Shown here: positions 7,843 to 16,790 of the stretch, one piece after another
How the letters are laid out: each line of letters starts with the position of its first letter
Numbering within the stretch: position 1 is the stretch's first letter
Origin: Streptomyces sp. NBC_01306
GTDB taxonomy: Bacteria > Actinomycetota > Actinomycetes > Streptomycetales > Streptomycetaceae
Reading direction: 5' to 3'
Length of the DNA: 64,000 nucleotides
Assembly: GCF_026340465.1 (NCBI RefSeq)
Contig: NZ_JAPEPC010000001.1
Coordinates: 3,622,001 to 3,686,000, forward strand
Translations under genes and position numbers: made by a program
The notes under the pieces: generated by a model
The model's input: the letters and a program-made list of their open reading frames with translations, nothing else
What the model was told of the DNA's origin: nothing
Databases searched by the model: none

Positions 7843-9024
7843 GTGCACCTCGCCCCTACGGAACGGCAGTTGGAACTCCGCGCCGAACTCCGTTCCTATT
7901 TCAGTGAAGTGATGCGCCAGGGGCCTGGCGGCGACTCCCCTCCGGGCGCCGGCGCACGCCCTGCGGAACAGCGGGCGCTGCTGCGGCGCATCGGCGCCGA
8001 CGGAATGCTGGGGCTCGGCTGGCCCGTCGAGTACGGAGGCAAGGGGCGCGGGCCCGATGAGCAGTTCGTCTTCTTCGACGAGGCGTACCGCGCGGGCGCG
8101 CCCGTCTCGATGGTCACACTGAACACCGTCGGGCCGACCCTGATGAAGTACGGGACGCCTGAGCAGAAGGATTACTTCCTGCCGCGCATCCTGACCGGCG
8201 ACGTCGTCTTCGCGATCGGCTACAGCGAGCCGTCGGCCGGCACCGATCTCGCCTCGCTGCGCACGCGCGCGGTGCGGGACGGCGACACATGGGTGATCGA
8301 CGGCCAGAAGATCTTCACGTCCAACGCCCAGAACGCCGACTGGATCTGGCTCGCCTGCCGGACCGATCCGGATGCGCCCAAGCATCGCGGCATCTCGATC
8401 ATCCTGGTGCCGACCGACGCCCCCGGCTTCTCCTGGACCCCGATCGAGACGGTGGGCGGGCAGACCACGACCGCCACGTACTACGACGGGATCCGGGTGC
8501 CTGCGGGGAACCTGGTAGGTGCCGAGAACGCCGGCTGGAAGCTGATCACCAACCAGCTCAACCATGAGCGGGTGGCGCTGGCCGCGATCGGAATGCAGGC
8601 GGAGGACGCCTACGCGGAGGTCCTGGCGTACGCCCGCACACCCGACCCGGACACCGGCGCACGACCGGCCGACCGCGCGTGGGTCAGGGCGCGGCTCGCG
8701 GAGGTGCACGCCCGGCTCGCGGCGGTCAGATTGCTCAACTGGCGGCTGGTCGGGGACGTCGGGGCCGGGACTCTCGCACCGGGTGATGCGAGTGGGGTCA
8801 AGTTTCTGGGAACCGAAAGCGCCGTAGAGGTGTATCGAATGTGTCAGGAAATTGCGGGGGAGACGGCGTTGATCCGGGCGGGGGCTCCGGGGGCTTTCGG
8901 GGACGGGGAGCTGGAGCGCATGAACCGGGCCGCGCAGATCAACACGTTCGGGGGCGGGGTGAGCGAGGTGCAGCGGGAGATCGTCGCGACGATGCGACTC
9001 GGGATGAGGAGCCGGAAGAGGTGA
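7843..9024 (+). CDS. Acyl-CoA dehydrogenase (FadE29/ChsE2-like)
   Basis: 393-residue FAD-dependent acyl-CoA dehydrogenase that oxidises acyl-CoA to the 2-enoyl-CoA. Family landmarks: GWPVEYGGKGRG, FAIGYSEPSAGTDLASL (flavin/substrate block), VIDGQKIFTSNA, TTTATYYDGIRVP, NHERVALAAIG and the C-terminal block QINTFGGGVSEVQREIVA. GTG 7843 has GGGAGG upstream. It is the first gene of a five-gene operon; the next gene overlaps its stop by GTGA. The order resembles the M. tuberculosis igr operon (fadE28-fadE29-chsH2-chsH1-ltp2), where two different FadE chains form one heterotetramer; this is the chain that by comparison should carry the catalytic Glu. Confidence 0.9.
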   Translation: MHLAPTERQLELRAELRSYFSEVMRQGPGGDSPPGAGARPAEQRALLRRIGADGMLGLGWPVEYGGKGRGPDEQFVFFDEAYRAGAPVSMVTLNTVGPTLMKYGTPEQKDYFLPRILTGDVVFAIGYSEPSAGTDLASLRTRAVRDGDTWVIDGQKIFTSNAQNADWIWLACRTDPDAPKHRGISIILVPTDAPGFSWTPIETVGGQTTTATYYDGIRVPAGNLVGAENAGWKLITNQLNHERVALAAIGMQAEDAYAEVLAYARTPDPDTGARPADRAWVRARLAEVHARLAAVRLLNWRLVGDVGAGTLAPGDASGVKFLGTESAVEVYRMCQEIAGETALIRAGAPGAFGDGELERMNRAAQINTFGGGVSEVQREIVATMRLGMRSRKR

Positions 9025-10013
9025 GCGGTGAGGTGGTGAGGGACACGGTCGGTGATGGGGCGGTCAATGGTGACGAGCCGAGCGGGAAGGATCTGCTGTA
9101 CGAGCAGTTGAAGGCCTACGAGGGGCGCCCCGCCGCGACCTCGGGGGTGGGCAAGGACACCGTCAACGAGCCGATGATCAGGCACTGGTGCGAGGCGATG
9201 GGGGACGCGAACCCGGCCTATCCGGCCGTCGCTCCGCCGACCATGCTCCAGGCCTGGACGATGGGCGGGCTCTCCGGGCACACGGGCAGGACCGCCGCTT
9301 ACGACGAGCTGTTCGCCCTGCTGGACGGCGCGGGGTGCACGGCGGTCGTCGCGACCGACTGCGAGCAGGAGTATCTGCGGGATCTGCGTCCCGGCGACCG
9401 GATCACCTTCGACGCGGTGATCGAGTCGGTCTCGGAGCGCAAGAAGACCGCGCTGGGGACCGGGTATTTCGTCACCACACGGATGGACGTCAGGGGCGGG
9501 GGCGAGCTGGCGGGGACGCATCGGTTCCGGATCCTCAAGTACGCACCTGGGGCGAGGACGAAGACACCGGCCGGGGGGACGGGCGCGCGGGCGGCCGAGG
9601 TCGGGAGGCCGGGGGCGAGGCGACCGCGCCCGGTGGTCAACCGGGACAACGCCGGGTTCTGGGACGGAGTGGCCCGGCATCAGCTGCTGATCCAGCGGTG
9701 CACGTCCTGTTCGGCGCTGCGGTTCCCCTGGCTGCCGGGCTGCAACGCGTGCGGATCGCCCGAGTGGGACACGGTCGCGGCGAGCGGAGCCGGGACGGTC
9801 TATTCGTATGTGGTCATGCACCATCCCGCCTTTCCGGCCTTCGACCCGCCCTATGCGGTGGGCCTGATCGAGCTGGCCGAGGGAGTGCGCATGGTGAGCA
9901 ATGTGATCGGGGTGCCGTACGACAAGGTGCGGGTCGGTCTGCCGGTGAGCCTGGAGTTCCTCCGCGTGGACGAGGACCTGGAGCTGCCGGTGTTCAGGGG
10001 AAGCGGGGGCTGA
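9021..10013 (+). CDS. ChsH2-like protein: N-terminal MaoC-like + C-terminal DUF35 (Zn ribbon/OB fold)
   Basis: 330 residues, two-domain architecture. Residues 1-180 form a MaoC-like hotdog domain (VNEPMIRHWCEAMGDANP, LRPGDRITFDAVIES, GTGYFVTTRMDVRGGGE). Residues 200-330 form a DUF35 module with a rubredoxin-like zinc ribbon (CTSCSALRFPWLPGCNACG) and an OB fold (GTVYSYVVMHHPAF, PYAVGLIELAEGVRMVSN). This is exactly the ChsH2 layout: the MaoC half pairs with ChsH1 as the enoyl-CoA hydratase and the DUF35 half binds the Ltp2 aldolase. GTG 9021 overlaps the previous stop by GTGA, so it is translationally coupled. Confidence 0.85.
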   Translation: MSGEVVRDTVGDGAVNGDEPSGKDLLYEQLKAYEGRPAATSGVGKDTVNEPMIRHWCEAMGDANPAYPAVAPPTMLQAWTMGGLSGHTGRTAAYDELFALLDGAGCTAVVATDCEQEYLRDLRPGDRITFDAVIESVSERKKTALGTGYFVTTRMDVRGGGELAGTHRFRILKYAPGARTKTPAGGTGARAAEVGRPGARRPRPVVNRDNAGFWDGVARHQLLIQRCTSCSALRFPWLPGCNACGSPEWDTVAASGAGTVYSYVVMHHPAFPAFDPPYAVGLIELAEGVRMVSNVIGVPYDKVRVGLPVSLEFLRVDEDLELPVFRGSGG

Positions 10014-10014
10014 C

Positions 10015-11067
10015 ATGGAGTTCACACCGACGGAGGAGCAGGAAGCCGCGAGGGACCTGGCCGCACATATCTTCGCGGACCTCTCCACACACGAGCGGCT
10101 GACGGAGGCCGGCACCGGGACGGACGCCGGGTTGTGGAAGGCGCTGGGCGCGGCGGGGCTGGTGGCGGCGGTCGAGGAGACGGGGCTGCTCGGTCTGGTG
10201 CTGCTCCTGGAGGAGCAGGGACGGACCACGGCCCAGGTCCCCTACACCGCGACCTGTGTGTACGGGCTGCTGGCGGTGGCCGCCCATGGCACGGCCGAGC
10301 AGCGCGCGAGGCTGCTGCCCGCGCTGCGGGAGGGGACGGTGGTCGCGACAGGTGCGCTCCCGGCGCGGGGAGGCGTACGGGCCGACGCGGACGGGAGGCT
10401 GAGCGGGAGTGTGCCGTTCGTGCCGTGGCTGCGGGACGCCACGTTGGTGCTGGTCGTCGACCAGGACCTCGGGCTCTGGCTGGTACGGGTGGCGGACGCG
10501 CGGACGGAGCCGGTGGAGAGCACCGCGCCCTGGTCGGGAGGGCGGCTGACCCTGTCCGGGACACCGGCCGAGGCGCTGGGCGGCCCGGGTGCGTACCAGC
10601 AGGTGCTGGCTGTGGCGCGGATCGCGTTCGCGGGGCTCCAGGCCGGTGTGTGCGCGGGTTCGCTCGCGCGCGCCGTCTCGTACACCTCGGAGCGTGAGCA
10701 GTTCGGGCGGCCGCTCTCCACCAACCAGGGAGTGCTGCTGCGGGCGGCGGACGCATACATGGACACCGAGGCGATACGGGTCACGGCGTACGAGGCGGCT
10801 TGGCGGCACGACGAGGGACTGCCGTTCGCCACCCATGCGCTCACCGCGGCGTGGTGGGCGTCGGAGGCGGGCAAGCGGGTCGTGCACGCGGGCCAGCATC
10901 TGCACGGCGGGCTGGGCTCCGACCTCGACCACCCCGTGCACCGGCACTTTCTCTGGGGGCGGCAGCTGGACGCGTATCTGGGCTGCGGCAGCGAAGTGCT
11001 GGACGAGTTGGGCACGTTGCTCGCGGACGGCGATGCGGGAACCGCAGAGATGGAGGAGCCGGTATGA
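10015..11067 (+). CDS. Acyl-CoA dehydrogenase (FadE28/ChsE1-like)
   Basis: 350 residues; a shorter, more divergent acyl-CoA dehydrogenase. Visible are EFTPTEEQEAARDLAA (N-terminal helix), LGLVLLLEEQGRTTAQ, FAGLQAGVCAGSLARAVSYT and SEREQFGRPLSTNQGV (the C-terminal domain signature), and HAGQHLHGGLGSDLDHPVHR. The central flavin block is weak, as in the non-catalytic subunit of ChsE1-ChsE2 heterotetramers. One base separates it from the upstream TGA, and its own stop overlaps the next start (ATGA), so it is embedded in the operon. Confidence 0.88.
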   Translation: MEFTPTEEQEAARDLAAHIFADLSTHERLTEAGTGTDAGLWKALGAAGLVAAVEETGLLGLVLLLEEQGRTTAQVPYTATCVYGLLAVAAHGTAEQRARLLPALREGTVVATGALPARGGVRADADGRLSGSVPFVPWLRDATLVLVVDQDLGLWLVRVADARTEPVESTAPWSGGRLTLSGTPAEALGGPGAYQQVLAVARIAFAGLQAGVCAGSLARAVSYTSEREQFGRPLSTNQGVLLRAADAYMDTEAIRVTAYEAAWRHDEGLPFATHALTAAWWASEAGKRVVHAGQHLHGGLGSDLDHPVHRHFLWGRQLDAYLGCGSEVLDELGTLLADGDAGTAEMEEPV

Positions 11068-11666
11068 GAGTCGGCGATGAACTGGCGCCGTTGGAGATCC
11101 CGATCACCCGCACTCTGATCGTCGCGGGCGCCGTTGCCTCCCGCGACTACCAGGACGTGCATCACGATGCCGAGGCCGCCAAGGAGAAGGGCTCCCCCGA
11201 CATCTTCATGAACATCCTGACGACCAATGGGCTGGTCGGCAGATTCGTCACCGACTACTTCGGCCCCGGATACAGACTGCGCAAGGTCGCGATCCGGCTC
11301 GGGGCTCCCAACTATCCGGGAGACACGATGGTGTTGACGGGCACGGTCACCGCGGTCGAGGGGGACGACGCGGAGGTCCGGATCACCGGCACCAACGGGA
11401 AGGGCCGCCACGTCACGGGCAGCGTGACAGTCACGGCTCAGGGCGCGGAGGGGGGCGTGGATGCGGAGGCCGACCCCGTTGCGGTTGCGGTTGCGGACGA
11501 TGCCGTGCACACCGGCTCCGGGACCCGCTCCGGGTCCGGCACCGGTGCCCGCTCCGACTCCGGTGCCCGCTCCGACTCCGGCGCCCGCTCCGACTCCGGC
11601 ACCCGCTCCGACTCCGGCACCCGCGCCGGCTCAGGTGCGGAATCCGGGAGCGGGGTGGCCGCATGA
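11064..11666 (+). CDS. MaoC-like dehydratase (ChsH1-like) with repetitive C-terminal tail
   Basis: 200 residues. Residues 1-128 are a compact MaoC domain; SRDYQDVHHDAEAAKEKG contains the hydratase Asp/His motif, followed by FMNILTTNGLVGRFVTDYFG. It should hydrate enoyl-CoA together with the ChsH2-like partner. Residues about 129-200 are an added low-complexity tail built from six-residue units (GARSDS, GTRSDS), encoded by near-identical 18-base repeats at about 11520-11640. ChsH1-type proteins normally end near residue 130, so the tail looks like an in-frame repeat expansion. The start overlaps the upstream stop (ATGA) and the stop overlaps the next start (ATGA). Confidence 0.85.
   Translation: MRVGDELAPLEIPITRTLIVAGAVASRDYQDVHHDAEAAKEKGSPDIFMNILTTNGLVGRFVTDYFGPGYRLRKVAIRLGAPNYPGDTMVLTGTVTAVEGDDAEVRITGTNGKGRHVTGSVTVTAQGAEGGVDAEADPVAVAVADDAVHTGSGTRSGSGTGARSDSGARSDSGARSDSGTRSDSGTRAGSGAESGSGVAA
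11520..11640 (+). repeat. 18-base tandem repeat inside the ChsH1-like gene
   Basis: About six copies of a unit close to GGTGCCCGCTCCGACTCC, differing mainly in the Thr/Ala codon. They encode the (G-T/A-R-S-D-S) tail. The repeat keeps the frame and runs to within 30 bases of the next start. Confidence 0.85.
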
Positions 11667-12829
11667 GCAGGCGCAGGGGCGACTCGCTCGGTGGGAAGGC
11701 TGCCATCGCCGGGATCGGGGCGACCGAGTTCTCCAAGGACTCCGGGCGCAGCGAGCTCAAACTCGCCGTGGAAGCGGTCCGCGCAGCCCTCGACGACGCG
11801 GGACTCACCCCGGCCGACGTGGACGGTCTGGTCACCTTCACCATGGACACCAGCCCCGAGATCACGGTCGCCCAGGCGGCCGGGATCGGGGAGCTCTCCT
11901 TCTTCTCCCGCATCCACTACGGAGGCGGTGCCGCCTGTGCCACCGTGCAGCAGGCCGCACTCGCCGTCGCTGCGGGAGTGGCCGACGTGGTCGTCTGTTA
12001 CCGGGCGTTCAACGAGCGCTCCGGGCGGCGGTTCGGCTCGGGGGTCCAGCACAGGGAGCCGTCGGCCGAGGGAGCCGCGCTGGGCTGGGCGCTGCCGTTC
12101 GGGCTGCTCACACCGGCATCCTGGGTAGCGATGGCCGCCCAGCGGTATCTGCACACGTACGGCCTCTCGTCCGAGGTGTTCGGCCATGTCGCGGTGACCG
12201 ACCGCCGGTATGCGGCGCGCAATCCGGCGGCGTACTTCTACGAGAAGCCGATCACCCTCGCCGATCACGCCGCCTCACGGTGGATCGTGGACCCGTTGCG
12301 GCTGCTCGACTGCTGCCAGGAGACCGACGGGGGGCAGGCGATCGTGGTCACCAGCGCCGAGCGCGCCCGTGATCTGCGCCGTCCGCCGGCGGTGATCGTG
12401 GCCGCGGCGCAGGGAGCGGGCCGGGCACAGGAGCAGATGACCAGTTTCTACCGGGACGATCTCAGCGGGCTGCCCGAGATGAACGTGGTGGCCCGGCAGC
12501 TCTGGCAGACCTCAGGGCTGCGGCCGTCCGACATCGATGTGGGCATCCTCTACGACCACTTCACTCCGTTCGTGCTGATGCAACTGGAGGAGTTCGGCTT
12601 CTGCAAGCCGGGTGAAGCAGCGGCCTTCGTCGCGGAGGACGCGCTTCCGCTGAACACTCATGGGGGCCAGCTGGGGGAGGCGTATCTGCACGGCATGAAC
12701 GGCATAGCGGAAGCCGTACGGCAGGTGCGTGGCACATCGGTGAACCAGATACCCGGGGCGGCCACGACCCTCGTCACCGCGGGTACCGGCGTACCCACAT
12801 CCGGGCTCATCCTCGGCACGGACGGCTGA
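11663..12829 (+). CDS. Lipid-transfer protein / thiolase-like aldolase (Ltp2-like)
   Basis: 388 residues, thiolase-fold protein of the SCP-x/lipid-transfer acetyl-CoA acetyltransferase group. N-terminal AIAGIGATEFSKDSGRSELK, IHYGGGAACATVQQAALAV and VVVCYRAFNERSGRRFGSG, then GLRPSDIDVGILYDHFTPF and LPLNTHGGQLGEAYLHGMNG are typical. In the igr pathway, Ltp2 with the DUF35 part of ChsH2 performs the retro-aldol step releasing propionyl-CoA from the C22-hydroxy steroid CoA ester. The substrate here is inferred from operon order only. Last gene of the five-gene coupled operon. Confidence 0.88.
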   Translation: MSRRRGDSLGGKAAIAGIGATEFSKDSGRSELKLAVEAVRAALDDAGLTPADVDGLVTFTMDTSPEITVAQAAGIGELSFFSRIHYGGGAACATVQQAALAVAAGVADVVVCYRAFNERSGRRFGSGVQHREPSAEGAALGWALPFGLLTPASWVAMAAQRYLHTYGLSSEVFGHVAVTDRRYAARNPAAYFYEKPITLADHAASRWIVDPLRLLDCCQETDGGQAIVVTSAERARDLRRPPAVIVAAAQGAGRAQEQMTSFYRDDLSGLPEMNVVARQLWQTSGLRPSDIDVGILYDHFTPFVLMQLEEFGFCKPGEAAAFVAEDALPLNTHGGQLGEAYLHGMNGIAEAVRQVRGTSVNQIPGAATTLVTAGTGVPTSGLILGTDG

Positions 12830-12883
12830 CACTGCGGCGTGGGCACTGGGTGGTGCGGCCCGGCGGGCCGTTCACTGCGCCCT

Positions 12884-14014
12884 ATGCAACGACAAAAGAT
12901 GTTCTTGTCCCATCTTCTGGGCGCGGCTGTCCTCCTGGCGCTCGGGTCTCCGGCCGCCGACGCCGCACCGGACGTCACGGCCCCCCCGCCCGGAACGCAG
13001 GCCGGTAGAGCAACTGGTGCCCAGATTGGTGGCGCCCAGGCCGGTGGTGCACAGACCGGTAGCGCAGAGACCGGTTCGCAGATCAATACGGGGGCTGCTG
13101 CCCCGACCAGTACCGGGGCGGACCCGGTGCCCGGCACTCAGGGGGCCGGTGAGGCGCAGGCCAGCGCGTCCGGAGAAGCAGGCGTCGGAGAATCAGCCGC
13201 CGGGGAAACAGGCGCCGGAGACGCAGGTGCCGGCAGGGCAGGTGCGGGCAAGGCTGGCGCCGTAACACCGGCGTCGGTCGCCGCCGCTGACACCGACCGG
13301 TTCGACGGCTGGGGGTTCGACACCTGTGTCACCCCGTCCCTGGAGACGATGCGTGCCTGGAAGTCGTCCCGGTACCGGAGCATCGGTGTCTACTACGGCG
13401 GCCGGGGCCGGGGCTGCCCGAACCAGCCCGAGCTCAGCAAGGATTGGGTGTCCAGCGTGTACGGGATGGGATGGAAGGTCCTGCCGGTGTTCGTCGGCTC
13501 GCAGTCGCCGTGTGTGGCGGCCGAGGGCAAACGGAAGGTCATGATGAGCGACGACGACCCGGCCGGCCAGGGAGCGGATGAGGCGAACGAAGCGGTCGAG
13601 CGGGCCCGAGCGCTCGGCATGGTGAAGGGCTCACCGCTCTATCTGGACATGGAGGCATACGACCAGGGCGACAGCGACTGCGCCGCCACCACGCTCTCCT
13701 TCATCCGTTCCTGGGACCGCGAGGTGGAGCGCCTCGGATACGTCTCCGGCTTCTACAGCAGCGCGGACTCCGGAGTGGAGCAGCTCGGCGCGGAGCGCAG
13801 GGCGGGTACGTCGGACCTGCCATCGGTGATGTGGTTCGCCCGCTGGAACGACCAGCCCTCGGTGACCGGGGAGCCGTCCCTGCGGAGCCAGGACTGGTCG
13901 CCGCATCTGCGGATCCACCAGTACGCGGGCGATGTGACGGAGGAGCACGGCGGTTACGAGCTCAGCATCGACCGGAACCGCGTAGACGCCCCGGTGGCCC
14001 GGATCGCCGACTAG
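12884..14014 (+). CDS. Secreted DUF1906 (Rv2525c-like glycoside-hydrolase-like) protein
   Basis: 376 residues. Signal peptide at residues 1-27 (MFLSHLLGAAVLLALG, ADAAP), then about 90 residues of Gly/Ala/Gln/Thr low complexity (GAQIGGAQAGGAQTG, AGEAGVGESAAGETG), then the DUF1906 TIM-barrel domain (about 130-376): DRFDGWGFDTCVTPSLETM, YIG-type block SIGVYYGGRGRGCPN, GSPLYLDMEAYD and GYVSGFYSSADSG. The domain resembles GH25-like lysozyme folds, and cell-wall action is inferred. ATG 12884 is preferred over an in-frame start at 12839 because it places the signal peptide at the N-terminus. Confidence 0.85.
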   Translation: MQRQKMFLSHLLGAAVLLALGSPAADAAPDVTAPPPGTQAGRATGAQIGGAQAGGAQTGSAETGSQINTGAAAPTSTGADPVPGTQGAGEAQASASGEAGVGESAAGETGAGDAGAGRAGAGKAGAVTPASVAAADTDRFDGWGFDTCVTPSLETMRAWKSSRYRSIGVYYGGRGRGCPNQPELSKDWVSSVYGMGWKVLPVFVGSQSPCVAAEGKRKVMMSDDDPAGQGADEANEAVERARALGMVKGSPLYLDMEAYDQGDSDCAATTLSFIRSWDREVERLGYVSGFYSSADSGVEQLGAERRAGTSDLPSVMWFARWNDQPSVTGEPSLRSQDWSPHLRIHQYAGDVTEEHGGYELSIDRNRVDAPVARIAD

Positions 14015-14136
14015 CGAACGTGCCGGACCGGACCGCCCCTCCTGGCGCCCTCCCCGGAATCTTCCGGAATCGTCCAGGGACCCTTCCCCGGTCCAGCACC
14101 GGAACCCCGACGAGGGGATGGGCGCCCTCCACCTTC

Positions 14137-14161
14137 AGGAGGTGGGGGTACCACCACTCCT
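14137..14161 (+). promoter_or_regulatory. Palindrome centred on GGTACC upstream of the ECF sigma gene
   Basis: An imperfect 25-base inverted repeat (AGGAG-x-TGG...CCACCACTCCT) centred on GGTACC at 14147-14152, followed by TACAACCTGAGGGGG. It lies 75-99 bases before ATG 14236 in an otherwise empty 221-base gap, so it is a good candidate for the autoregulated promoter of the sigma factor. Confidence 0.45.
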
Positions 14162-14235
14162 ACAACCTGAGGGGGATTCGCCTTCGGCACCTCTGGGCGA
14201 TCTGCTCAAGGGGGTTCGGCTCCTAGCGTGGAGCT

Positions 14236-14772
14236 ATGACCACGCCAGTCTGTACCAACGCAGCGAAGGTGGCGACGCCGTACTCGTCGTTCGCCACCTA
14301 CATGCGGGCCCGGGGGCCCGTTCTGCTGCGTACCGCCCGTTCGCTGACTGCCAATCCGAGTGATGCCGAGGATCTGCTCCAGACCGCGCTGACCAAGACC
14401 TACGTCGCGTGGGAACGGATCGAGGACCATGGCGCCCTGGACGGTTATGTCCGGCGGGCGCTGGTGAACACCCGTACGTCGCAGTGGCGCAAGCGCAAGG
14501 TCGACGAGTTCGTCTGCGACGACCTGCCCGAGCCGGAGACCGAGCCCGCGCCCGATGCGGCCGAGCAGCAGGCGCTGCGCGATGCGATGTGGCACGCGGT
14601 GATGAAGCTCCCCGACCGGCAGCGGGCCATGCTGGTGCTCCGTTACTACGAGGATCTCAGCGAGCAGCAGACCGCCGAGGTGCTCGGGGTCTCGGTCGGT
14701 ACGGTCAAAAGCGCGGTCTCCCGCGCCCTCGGCAAACTGCGCGAGGACCCTGAGCTGTCCCTCGCCCACTGA
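14236..14772 (+). CDS. SigE-family ECF RNA polymerase sigma factor
   Basis: 178 residues. Region 2 (about 18-85) shows ARGPVLLRTARSLTANPSDAED and LLQTALTKTYVAWERI; region 4 (about 110-170) shows LPDRQRAMLVLRYYEDLSEQ, QTAEVLGVSVGTVKSAVSR and ALGKLREDP. The LRYYEDLSEQQTAEVLG signature is typical of the actinobacterial SigE-family group, which often lacks a linked anti-sigma factor; none is seen here. ATG 14236 follows GGAG. A separate palindrome lies upstream. Its target genes cannot be read from this window. Confidence 0.9.
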   Translation: MTTPVCTNAAKVATPYSSFATYMRARGPVLLRTARSLTANPSDAEDLLQTALTKTYVAWERIEDHGALDGYVRRALVNTRTSQWRKRKVDEFVCDDLPEPETEPAPDAAEQQALRDAMWHAVMKLPDRQRAMLVLRYYEDLSEQQTAEVLGVSVGTVKSAVSRALGKLREDPELSLAH

Positions 14773-14879
14773 CCGGCGCACTCCCACGCAGGGCAGGGCG
14801 GGACAGGACACGGCGGTACGGGAAGCGGTACGGGAGCCGGAGCGGGAGGCGTCGGTGGATTTCCTGAGGACGGGTAGTG

Positions 14880-14897
14880 ACATACCGCTTGGTATGT
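14880..14897 (+). promoter_or_regulatory. 18-base palindrome (candidate TetR-type operator) before the acyl-CoA ligase
   Basis: ACATACC-GCTT-GGTATGT: perfect 7-bp arms around a 4-base centre, 59 bases before the GTG at 14957. The symmetry and position are typical of a TetR-family repressor site controlling a fadD gene. No cognate regulator is adjacent. Confidence 0.6.
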
Positions 14898-14956
14898 GCG
14901 CAGAATTGCGGCACATTACCCATGCGTAGGCAACGCTGCCCCACCAGGAGGACGCC

Positions 14957-16606
<1,650 letters not shown>

Positions 16607-16681
16607 TCCCCGATCCCTGATCCCGGCACCGGCACCCGCACCCGCACCCGCTCCGTCCGGCGGGGGCGGGGACGGCGGCGG

Positions 16682-16718
16682 ACCGGCCCTGATCCGGTCC
16701 CACATGATCAGGGCCGGT
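16682..16718. terminator. Bidirectional hairpin terminator between converging genes
   Basis: 13-bp perfect arms (16682-16694 and 16706-16718) with an 11-base loop, between the ends of the acyl-CoA ligase (+) and the PAS protein (-). Downstream, about 16725-16785, the DNA is a degenerate 15-base repeat (GAGCCGGGCCAGAAC) without coding signs. Confidence 0.7.
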
Positions 16719-16790
16719 CCGGAGCGAGCCGGGCCAGAACGAGCCGGGCCAGAACGAACTGGCTCGGAGCGAGCTGGCGCCGGCTCCGTT

